Source: an uncultured Alphaproteobacteria bacterium
GTDB taxonomy: Bacteria; Pseudomonadota; Alphaproteobacteria; Paracaedibacterales; CAIULA01
Assembly: GCA_903905285.1 (NCBI GenBank)
Contig: CAIVFQ010000213.1
Coordinates: forward strand, 1 to 5,223
Length of the DNA: 5,223 nt
Reading direction: 5' to 3'
Below the pieces are notes generated by a model. That model was not told where the DNA came from. It saw nothing but the letters and a program-made list of their open reading frames with translations, and made no database searches. Every line of letters begins with the position of its first letter. The first letter of the stretch is position 1. The translations under genes and the position numbers were made by a program. Shown one piece after another: positions 1-5,223 of the stretch.

Positions 1-303
1 CAGGATCAATCCAAAACCAAAGAGCTGAATGATCAACAGCAAGAAAAACAACGCCAACGGTTACACCGCTTAGAGCAAGCCAAAGAGAAGGCCCATGAAT
101 TAGTCAGCAAAACCGTGTTGAAGATGGATGCATTTGAAGAGAAGCGCATGCAAGAAATTCACGAACAAATAAACCATCAGCTTAAGGATTTTCAAGTCTC
201 ACTTGAGCAAGAGAAAAAAAGCCTAGAAAAAGACATTGAGGCCCTTGTTCAACAGTCCGTCCATCATTTGTTGCCAAAACTATTGGTTGGGGAAAAAGGA
301 TGA
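1..303 (+). CDS. atpG: F0F1 ATP synthase subunit b' (C-terminal part)
   Basis: This open frame enters from the left edge and gives 100 residues before a TGA stop; the membrane-anchoring N-terminus lies outside the window. What is visible is almost entirely charged and glutamine-rich helix (Gln, Glu, Lys and Arg, with spaced Leu, Val and Ile), as expected for the long coiled-coil stalk of a b-type subunit. The identification rests mainly on context: the next gene, 19 bases downstream, is a complete b subunit with its membrane segment, and in alphaproteobacteria the F0 genes run a, c, b', b. Together b' and b form the peripheral stator that holds the F1 head against rotation at the inner membrane. 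Internal ATG codons such as 124-126 are not starts, since the frame is open from base 1. The symbol varies between genomes (atpG, atpF2, atpX). An identity other than b' is unlikely, but the sequence alone is low in diagnostic motifs. Confidence 0.8.
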   Translation, partial: QDQSKTKELNDQQQEKQRQRLHRLEQAKEKAHELVSKTVLKMDAFEEKRMQEIHEQINHQLKDFQVSLEQEKKSLEKDIEALVQQSVHHLLPKLLVGEKG

Positions 304-322
304 TTTTGTCCGGAATAATCAT

Positions 323-817
323 ATGTTAGCATCACCCACCTTTTACCTGACCATAAGCTTTATTGCTTTTTTAGGCGTTCTGTATCGTTACGCCTGGCGA
401 CCACTGATAGGGTTCTTAGATGCGCATATTGCGAAAGTTAAGGACAGCATTCAACAAGCTGACAATCAAAAAATACAGGCTTTACAAGATCTCAAACAAG
501 AAACCAAGTTTTATGAGCATCTTGATGAACATATTCAAACGATTTTGGATCAAGCTCAACAACAGTGCGACCTTTTACGTCACAACATTAAGGCCGAGAT
601 TGAAGCTGAAGCTTTAGAACAAGCAGCAAGGCTAAAACTGCTGTCCGAAAAAATGAAACAAGATTTTCTTTATCAGCTAAGCGACCAAGTTGCCGATCAA
701 ATTATTGACAAAATTCATCAATGGACTGAAACACATTTACAGCCCGAGACTCAGGCAAGCTCTCAAAAAAAGGCGATTGAATTGCTACAACAGTTAAAAC
801 CTTTCGAACGTCAATAG
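323..817 (+). CDS. atpF: F0F1 ATP synthase subunit b
   Basis: The product is 164 residues, the normal size for subunit b. Residues 5-21 form one hydrophobic membrane segment (FYLTISFIAFLGVL), followed by a WRPLIGFLDAH stretch that matches the family's membrane exit and hinge (aromatic/proline, then a leucine-rich LDAR-like motif). Residues 37-164 are a long charged helix for the peripheral stalk, contacting the delta subunit and F1. The open frame extends upstream to 236, but I chose the ATG at 323 because it puts the membrane segment at the N-terminus as usual, and it avoids a 68-base overlap with the b' gene. A weak GGAA lies at 312-315. It sits 19 bases after b' and 3 bases before bolA, so it is very likely co-transcribed with both. 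The F1 genes are not next to it, which fits the split F0/F1 operons common in alphaproteobacteria. Confidence 0.9.
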   Translation: MLASPTFYLTISFIAFLGVLYRYAWRPLIGFLDAHIAKVKDSIQQADNQKIQALQDLKQETKFYEHLDEHIQTILDQAQQQCDLLRHNIKAEIEAEALEQAARLKLLSEKMKQDFLYQLSDQVADQIIDKIHQWTETHLQPETQASSQKKAIELLQQLKPFERQ

Positions 818-820
818 TTT

Positions 821-1111
821 ATGCCTACATCCCACAAAATAGATATTGAACATCGTTTAAACCAAGCCTTCAGCCCGTCTTTTTTAAATGTTACAAACGA
901 ATCTGAAAAACATCGGGGACATGTTAACGGGCCGCAAGGGTCAGAACGAGCCGAAACCCATTTTGCCGTCAGAATGGTCAGCGACCAATTTAATGGCCTG
1001 TCACGTCTAGACAGTCACCGTCTTGTGTTTGATGTTTTGGCTGATTTAATGCCCAAACCGATTCATGCTTTGCGCCTAAAACTGTTGGGAACAGATGAAG
1101 ACAGGTTCTAA
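821..1111 (+). CDS. bolA: BolA family protein
   Basis: The 96-residue product is the right size for a BolA-family protein. The core is clear: SERAETHFAVRMVSDQF at 41-57, then SRLDSHR at 61-67 and a closing IHALRLKLL at 81-89. These correspond to the family's ETHF-x-V-x-(V/I)SDxF strand, the R-x-x-x-H-R motif with its invariant histidine (His66 here), and the hydrophobic HAL strand. BolA proteins bind monothiol glutaredoxins through a shared [2Fe-2S] cluster and act in iron-sulfur trafficking, redox sensing or transcription control; which of these applies here cannot be told from sequence. The start lies 3 bases after the atpF stop, with no strong Shine-Dalgarno, suggesting translational coupling. 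Its last 17 bases overlap the start of ctaA in another frame. It could equally be labelled a BolA-like regulator of another subgroup. Confidence 0.88.
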   Translation: MPTSHKIDIEHRLNQAFSPSFLNVTNESEKHRGHVNGPQGSERAETHFAVRMVSDQFNGLSRLDSHRLVFDVLADLMPKPIHALRLKLLGTDEDRF

Positions 1112-2068
1112 GTTCTGGCTGGGTGGGACGTGCTTTCTGTTGTGGCTGATGATCCTCTTAGGGGGTGCGACAAGGCTGACACATTCTGGCCTGTCAATTG
1201 TTGAGTGGCAGCCATTAACAGGCATCATCCCGCCTTTGACGGCAAATGATTGGCAACAACTGTTTCAATCTTATCAGCAGTTTCCTGAATATCAGCAACT
1301 AACCCCCCGTCCCCAGCTTGGCGACTTTAAATTCATATTCTGGATGGAATATACCCATCGGTTGTTGGGCAGATTCATTGGTCTTTTTTTCTTAATTCCT
1401 TTGATCTTGTGCTGGAAATCGTTGTCTTTGCACCTCAAAAAAAGAGGATGTCTTGTCCTGGCCTTAGGTCTGTTACAGGGATTTGTCGGTTGGTATATGG
1501 TAAAAAGTGGTTTGGTCAAAGACCCCCTGGTTAGCCCCTATCGGTTGACATTGCATCTGGGTCTGGCCCTTATCCTTTATGGAATGGTGTTGTGGATGCT
1601 GTTTGAAATTCTCTTCCCCCATAAAACAACATCTAAAATAAAGCCCTGGTATATCATCGTTTTTAGCCTGCAGGTTTTAACCATGCTGTATGGCGGCTTG
1701 GTCGCTGGTCATAAGGCCGGCATGATTTATAATACTTTCCCGTTGATGGAGGGGCAATGGCTCCCCCAGGAATGGTCATACTATCAACCGTTTTGGATAA
1801 ACTTTTTTAAGAATCCCGCGATGGTTCAATGGTTGCACCGAACGCTGGCTTTGGTTAGCTGGTGTGGAATTTTAAATTTACTAATCCGTGAAAGAAACCT
1901 GGTAGCTGGATGGTTTATCGTTAGCACAATTCAGGTTCTTTTAGGCATATCACCTTTCTGTACCAGGTGCCCCTTGTCATGGGGGTGTTACACCAAGGGT
2001 GGGCCGTTGTCGTTTTAACGGCAGGATTAAAAGTATTGTTTGAGAAAAAGTATTGTCGCCACACTTAA
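1095..2068 (+). pseudogene. ctaA: Heme A synthase (COX15/CtaA) with a -1 frameshift near its 3' end
   Basis: Heme A synthase is an inner-membrane enzyme that oxidises the C8 methyl of heme O to a formyl group, giving heme A for aa3-type cytochrome oxidase. The N-terminal half carries the COX15 signatures LGGATRLTHSGLSIVEWQP (22-40), FWMEYTHRLLGR (82-93) and TLHLGLAL (152-159). The second half has LVAGHKAGMIYNTFPLMEG (202-220) and WLHRTLAL (246-253). His88, His154 and His248 are three of the four conserved heme-related histidines. After Ser286 (about 1952) the frame leaves the family sequence and stops at 2016-2018. Moving to the next frame at 1952 restores TFLYQVPLVMGVLHQGWAV, with the fourth histidine at 1991-1993, and ends at TAA 2066-2068. 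One missing base in ATATCACC would explain this; the repaired protein is 324 residues, a normal length. The ATG at 1095 overlaps bolA, with GGGA at 1087-1090. A sequencing error is as possible as a true mutation. Confidence 0.88.
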
Positions 2069-2097
2069 TCAGCCTTTATGGTGATTTCAACAACCAC

Positions 2098-2106
2098 AGG
2101 AAAGAG
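2098..2106 (+). promoter_or_regulatory. Ribosome binding site of dapD
   Basis: AGGAAAGAG at 2098-2106 is purine-rich and resembles a Shine-Dalgarno sequence, 9 bases ahead of the ATG at 2116. It supports that start over the upstream TTG at 2053, which lies inside the restored 3' end of ctaA. Confidence 0.55.
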
Positions 2107-2115
2107 TATTTGTCG

Positions 2116-2925
2116 ATGCAAAACCATCAACCGCTTATTGAAAAAGCTTGGGAACAAAGGTCAACCCTTGATGTGACTCCAGCCTTAAGCCACGCCATTC
2201 AAGACATTTTAGATTCTTTGGGCCATGGGCATCTTAGAATCGCCGAGAAAATTGGGGGACAATGGTGTGTGCACCAATGGTTAAAAAAGGCTGTTCTGCT
2301 ATCTTTTCGCACACGTCCCAATCAAATCAGAGGCGCTGATTGCCAGTGGTATGACAAGGTCCCCTTGAAATTTGATGGCTGGGAACAACACCATTTTGAA
2401 CAGGCGGGGGCAAGGATCGTGCCAGGGGCTATTGTTCGTGAATCAGCCTACATTGGTCCGGATGTGGTCTTGATGCCTTCCTTTGTCAATGTGGGTGCCC
2501 ATGTTGGGCAAGGCACGATGGTTGACACCTGGTCAACGATTGGTTCTTGCGCCCAAATTGGAAAGAACTGCCATATTTCTGGTGGCGTTGGTATTGGTGG
2601 TGTGCTGGAACCTTTACAGGCCAACCCTGTCATTATTGAAGATGATTGCTTTATCGGGGCCCGAAGTGAAATTGCTGAGGGAGTCATTGTTGAACAAGGT
2701 GCTGTTGTTTCTATGGGGGTTTTCATTGGCGCCTCGACCAAAATTGTTGACCGTCAAAGTGGCGAAGTTTTCCAAGGGCGTGTGCCAGCCTATTCCGTTG
2801 TTGTTCCAGGCACTCTGCCTTCCTCAACGCCCCAAGGGCCTCACCTAGCGTGCGCTGTTATTGTAAAACGTGTTGATGCCCAAACACGCAGTAAGACCAG
2901 TATAAATGAACTCTTAAGGTATTAA
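2116..2925 (+). CDS. dapD: 2,3,4,5-tetrahydropyridine-2,6-dicarboxylate N-succinyltransferase (DapD)
   Basis: DapD transfers succinyl from succinyl-CoA to tetrahydrodipicolinate in the lysine and meso-diaminopimelate pathway; it is a cytoplasmic trimer. The 269-residue product shows the family's N-terminal helical domain ending in [11 protein letters not shown] (54-64) and KVPLKFDGW (81-89). From about 102 to 235 comes a left-handed parallel beta-helix made of hexapeptide repeats: [20 protein letters not shown] (118-137), then [15 protein letters not shown] (155-169), [11 protein letters not shown] (179-189) and [15 protein letters not shown] (199-213). The C-terminus [21 protein letters not shown] (from 248) is nearly invariant in the family. 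The frame is open to a TTG at 2053, but the ATG at 2116 aligns with the usual MxxxxxxIEKAW-like start and has a ribosome binding site. The gene follows the restored ctaA end by 47 bases and precedes dapE by 4, so dapD and dapE form an operon. No separate promoter was convincing. Confidence 0.96.
   Translation: MQNHQPLIEKAWEQRSTLDVTPALSHAIQDILDSLGHGHLRIAEKIGGQWCVHQWLKKAVLLSFRTRPNQIRGADCQWYDKVPLKFDGWEQHHFEQAGARIVPGAIVRESAYIGPDVVLMPSFVNVGAHVGQGTMVDTWSTIGSCAQIGKNCHISGGVGIGGVLEPLQANPVIIEDDCFIGARSEIAEGVIVEQGAVVSMGVFIGASTKIVDRQSGEVFQGRVPAYSVVVPGTLPSSTPQGPHLACAVIVKRVDAQTRSKTSINELLRY
2916..2919 (+). promoter_or_regulatory. Ribosome binding site of dapE
   Basis: AAGG lies 10 bases ahead of the dapE ATG at 2930, inside the last codons of dapD. 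Together with the 4-base gap between stop and start it points to coupled translation of the two dap genes. Confidence 0.4.
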
Positions 2926-2929
2926 AATC

Positions 2930-4090
2930 ATGACTCTCGACGTTCTTCACCTTACCCAAGAACTCATTCGCTGCCCCAGTGTCACGCCTAATGATGCGGG
3001 GTGTTTAGATATCATTGAAGGGTATTTAAAACCCTTGGGGTTTGTGTGCCACCGTTTACCATTTGGTAAAGGCGACCCGAAAGCCACTGATAACCTTTAT
3101 GCCCGTTGGGGTAACAGTGGACCTAATTTCTGTTTTGCGGGTCATACTGATGTGGTGCCTGTGGGTGATGCTGACCGTTGGTCGGTTGATCCGTTTGGGG
3201 CTGTAAAGGAAGGACGCCTTTACGGCCGTGGAACTGTTGATATGAAAGGGGCCATTGCTGCCTTCATTTCGGCTGTAACAGATGTTATTCAAAACCACCA
3301 GCCAACCTATTCTTTCAGCTTACTTCTGACCAGTGATGAAGAGGGTCCTGCCACCTTTGGCACCAAAAAAGTGATTGAATGGTTAAAAGCCCGGGGCGAG
3401 ATTATCGATGCCTGCCTGGTGGGTGAACCGACCAACCCACAGGTTTTTGGCGAGATGGTCAAGATTGGCCGCCGTGGCAGCCTGAATACAAAAGTCACTG
3501 TGGTTGGAAAACAAGGTCATGTGGCCTACCCGCATTTTGCCTTGAACCCTATCCCTGCGTTATTAGGCTATTTAAGGCAATTGTTGGAAAAGCCCTTAGA
3601 TCAAGGCAACGATCATTTTATGGCTTCTAATTTAGAGGTAACTAGCATTGATGTCGGAAACCCTGTTACCAATGTGATCCCCAATCAAGCCACCGCGCGT
3701 TTCAACATTCGATTCAATTCGTTGCACACAGGGCAGTCGTTGGTTGACCATCTAGAGACCGTTAAGGAAACGGTGAAGCAATCTTATTCGCCTGACCTGC
3801 AATGGACGTTGGAGCCTAACATTAGTGGTGAATCTTTCATCAGTAATCACCAAGGCCTTCAACAGGCCCTTGTTCAGGCCATACAAACCGTTACGGGCTT
3901 AACGACAAAACTTGATACCACGGGCGGCACGTCTGATGCGCGGTTTTTGAAAGATATTTGCCCCGTCATAGAATTTGGGTTAATCAGTGACCAGGCACAT
4001 CAAATAGATGAATATCTTTCCATTGATGATCTTATTTCCCTAACCGCGGTTTATAAACATATTCTTTGCCAAGATTTTTTGGGGGCTTAG
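2930..4090 (+). CDS. dapE: Succinyl-diaminopimelate desuccinylase (DapE)
   Basis: DapE is a two-zinc M20-family hydrolase that removes succinate from N-succinyl-LL-diaminopimelate, giving LL-DAP for lysine and peptidoglycan. The 386-residue length is typical. The metal and catalytic residues expected from the family are all present: His72 and Asp74 in FAGHTDVVPVGD, Asp104 in GRGTVDMKGA, Glu137 (general base) and Glu138 in LTSDEEGP, Glu166 in VGEPTN, and His357 in DQAHQIDEYL. Family-specific stretches KIGRRGSLN and GKQGHVAYPHFALNPI mark the start of the lid (dimerisation) domain, and TTGGTSDARF supplies the late substrate-binding loop, which separates DapE from general M20 peptidases. It starts 4 bases after dapD and is surely in the same transcript. 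Its stop is only 12 bases from the end of the convergent phaC remnant. Nothing looks damaged. Confidence 0.97.
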   Translation: MTLDVLHLTQELIRCPSVTPNDAGCLDIIEGYLKPLGFVCHRLPFGKGDPKATDNLYARWGNSGPNFCFAGHTDVVPVGDADRWSVDPFGAVKEGRLYGRGTVDMKGAIAAFISAVTDVIQNHQPTYSFSLLLTSDEEGPATFGTKKVIEWLKARGEIIDACLVGEPTNPQVFGEMVKIGRRGSLNTKVTVVGKQGHVAYPHFALNPIPALLGYLRQLLEKPLDQGNDHFMASNLEVTSIDVGNPVTNVIPNQATARFNIRFNSLHTGQSLVDHLETVKETVKQSYSPDLQWTLEPNISGESFISNHQGLQQALVQAIQTVTGLTTKLDTTGGTSDARFLKDICPVIEFGLISDQAHQIDEYLSIDDLISLTAVYKHILCQDFLGA

Positions 4091-4102
4091 AATCTGACTT
4101 TT

Positions 4103-5086
4103 TTACTTCTTTTTAGTATATTTCTCCCAAAAATCATTAATCGGACTGCCTTTTAAAACGGGTGTCTTCTCTAACGCATAGCGACCTGGAGCATCCTCTA
4201 AAGAACGGCTTTTGATATCTTTTGGCAAAAGTATTTTTTCCCCTAAATACGGTGTTAACCATTTTTGCCATTCTTGCCACCAAGAACCTGAGTGTTTAGT
4301 TGCTGTATCCACCCATTCCTTAGGACTTATGTTGTGGGGGGTATCGTTTGTCCAATAACCATATTTATGCTGGTTTGGCGGGTTAATAATGCCCGCAATA
4401 TGCCCTGATCCACCCAAAACAAAACGACTGTTTCTTAGTTTTTGAAAAGCTGGGAAAGCGGCCTTCCACGGGACAATGTGATCTTTTTGCGTCCCAAAAA
4501 TAAAACAATCAGTGGTGATCGTTTCAATATCAATACCAACTTTATCTAACTGGTACTTATTTGCTTCCATAAAGACATTGTTTAAAAAGAATTCCTTTAA
4601 ATATTCCAAATGCATTTTAGCTGGAATGTTGGTCGTATCGCTGTTCCAGAACAAAAAATCTAATGAGGGCGGTTTTTTTCCTAACAAATAACTGTTGATA
4701 TAGTTAGGCCAGATCAATTCGTTTGGGCGCAAACTGCTGAAGATTTTCATCATGAATTCGCCAGCCAAAGCCCCTTGTGCCTTTAAAGTCTTTTCTAAAG
4801 AGGTAATATGATCTTGGTCAATAAATAACAACAAATCACCCATTTCACGAAAGTCTGTTGGGGATGCCAACAGAGTCGCACTTTTAATATAAGGAATTTT
4901 CTTGCCTTGATAATATGCCATTAAAGTTAACAAAGCCACGCCACCCGCACAGAAACCAACAACATTAACGCTGGGTTGTTGTGTGATGGTTCTGATCTTT
5001 TGAATGGCTTTATCAACGCCTTTTAGCAAATAATTTTTAAAGTCAACATTTGCATAAGAGGCATCAGGGTTAACCCACGAAATTAT
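4103..5086 (-). pseudogene. phaC: Class I poly(3-hydroxyalkanoate) synthase, 5'-truncated remnant
   Basis: PhaC polymerises hydroxyacyl-CoA into storage polyester at the granule surface. The frame starts abruptly at IISWVNPDAS (5086 downward) and runs 327 residues to TAA at 4103-4105. It matches the C-terminal part of class I synthases: GFCAGG with the nucleophile Cys (codon 4949-4951), SSLRPNELIWPNYINSYLLG, FLFWNSDTTNIP, KDHIVPW with the Asp, GGSGHIAGIINPP with the His, and GSWWQEW near the end. By comparison with the Cupriavidus necator enzyme as I remember it (about 590 residues, Cys319), roughly the first 275 residues are missing, including the start of the alpha/beta-hydrolase core. Upstream of 5086 the match stops and the frame closes at a TAG (5123-5125) inside the IS end. 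The only ordinary start candidate is a TTG at 5029, internal to conserved sequence and not credible. The triad is intact and no internal stops are seen, so the loss is probably recent. Confidence 0.88.
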
Positions 5087-5096
5087 CTCAATGACA

Positions 5097-5112
5097 GCCA
5101 GCTGAAGCTGGC
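5097..5112 (-). repeat. Subterminal hairpin of the IS right end
   Basis: GCCAGC and GCTGGC flank a 4-base loop (TTCA on the minus strand), a perfect 6-bp stem about 7-10 bases from the phaC junction. Position and form fit the hairpin bound by TnpA at IS200/IS605 ends. There is no U-run after it, so it is not an obvious intrinsic terminator. Confidence 0.6.
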
Positions 5113-5123
5113 AGGTTGCTATC

Positions 5124-5138
5124 TAGACTGGAAGTCGC
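5124..5138 (-). repeat. Second, imperfect hairpin motif in the IS end
   Basis: On the minus strand GCGACT-TCC-AGTCTA can pair over four bases (GACT with AGTC). It lies between the tnpA stop and the subterminal hairpin. It may be a decayed version of a longer GCGACT/AGTCGC palindrome; this is inference from the near match only. Confidence 0.35.
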
Positions 5139-5140
5139 GG

Positions 5141-5223
5141 TCAATCTAAAGATAAGTTATGCAAATTATCTGTTTTGTGAGCATCTGTATGATTGTCGAT
5201 GTAGTTATTGATGATCTCGTCAC
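5141..5223 (-). CDS. tnpA: Probable IS200/IS605 transposase TnpA (C-terminal fragment)
   Basis: Twenty-six codons are visible before a TGA stop at 5141-5143; the gene runs out of the window at its 5' side. The peptide begins DEIINNYIDNHTDAHKTDNL. A (D/E)E-x-(I/V)-x-x-YI-x-x-(Q/H) helix followed by a short polar tail is how many IS200/IS605 Y1 transposases end, after the catalytic Tyr and HUH motifs, which would lie beyond the edge. No catalytic residue can be checked here. The call leans on this C-terminal resemblance and on the hairpin-bearing end sequence that follows it; a different small protein cannot be ruled out. Confidence 0.55.
   Translation of the reverse strand, partial: DEIINNYIDNHTDAHKTDNLHNLSLD

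Larger units (their letters stand above)
5087..5223 (-). mobile_element. Right end of an IS200/IS605-like insertion sequence (partial)
   Basis: This stretch interrupts phaC and does not belong to it. Read on the minus strand it holds the end of a small open frame resembling TnpA, then about 54 bases of non-coding end sequence with two hairpin-forming motifs, then the phaC break. A short untranslated tail with an imperfect subterminal hairpin, and no long terminal inverted repeat at the junction, suits the IS200/IS605 group, whose Y1 transposases recognise hairpins on single-stranded DNA. The exact boundary is uncertain by a few bases: similarity to phaC begins at 5086, so the element ends somewhere around 5087-5090 (TGAG on the minus strand). 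Because the putative tnpA abuts the right end, a tnpA-only IS200-type element is more likely than one with a downstream tnpB. The left end lies outside the window. Confidence 0.62.

Noticed and set aside
236..322. Upstream extension of the atpF frame to an ATG at 236
   Set aside because: It would overlap the b' gene by 68 bases and add 29 non-family residues ahead of the membrane segment; the ATG at 323 fits the family.
1945..1960. Programmed ribosomal frameshift in ctaA
   Set aside because: There is no slippery heptamer or clear downstream structure at the switch point, and the heme A synthase family is not known for it; a deletion or sequencing error is simpler.
2029..2056. Direct repeat AAAAGTATTGT (2029-2039 and 2046-2056) as an operator or attachment site ahead of dapD
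   Set aside because: Both copies lie within the restored coding end of ctaA, in A/T-rich Lys/Val/Leu codons, and only 11 bases match; chance is the simpler explanation.
2030..2060. Sigma70-type promoter for dapD (TTGTTT with TATTGT)
   Set aside because: The spacing between the two boxes is only about 9 bases, far short of the usual 16-18.
2053..2115. TTG start for dapD giving 21 extra residues
   Set aside because: It overlaps the restored ctaA end, has no clear ribosome binding site, and the added residues do not resemble DapD.
2448..2848. Overlapping open frames on both strands inside dapD
   Set aside because: They are shadows of the strongly conserved dapD frame and show no family motifs of their own.

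Overview
The window looks like a piece of a moderately AT-rich alphaproteobacterial chromosome. The main argument is the tandem b'/b pair of F0 ATP synthase stalk genes, which is typical of that class. A COX15-type heme A synthase, a class I PHA synthase remnant and alphaproteobacterial-style DapD and DapE fit the same picture. Low GC, two damaged genes and an insertion-sequence end suggest a host-associated lineage, perhaps Holosporales-like. That placement is inference and was not tested.

Layout: bases 1-2925 and on to 4090 form one plus-strand block with almost no intergenic space. In order it holds the 3' end of the ATP synthase b' gene (1-303), atpF for subunit b (323-817), a bolA-family gene (821-1111), a heme A synthase gene carrying a -1 frameshift (1095-2068), dapD (2116-2925) and dapE (2930-4090). 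Facing this block on the minus strand is a 5'-truncated PHA synthase gene (4103 to about 5086). Its break point abuts the right end of an IS200/IS605-like element (about 5087-5223, running out of the window), which carries the last codons of a probable TnpA.

Function: the left part serves aerobic energy metabolism (ATP synthase stator and heme A for cytochrome oxidase), with BolA linked to iron-sulfur or redox handling. The middle part is two steps of the succinylase branch of lysine/meso-diaminopimelate synthesis: DapD makes the N-succinylated intermediate and DapE removes the succinyl group after the DapC transamination. The right part is a lost or damaged carbon-storage gene.

The most notable points are the two broken genes. 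ctaA loses its fourth conserved histidine unless one base is restored near 1952. phaC keeps its whole Cys-Asp-His triad but has lost about the first 275 residues at the IS junction. I found no CRISPR array, tRNA, rRNA, riboswitch or undescribed multi-gene system here.
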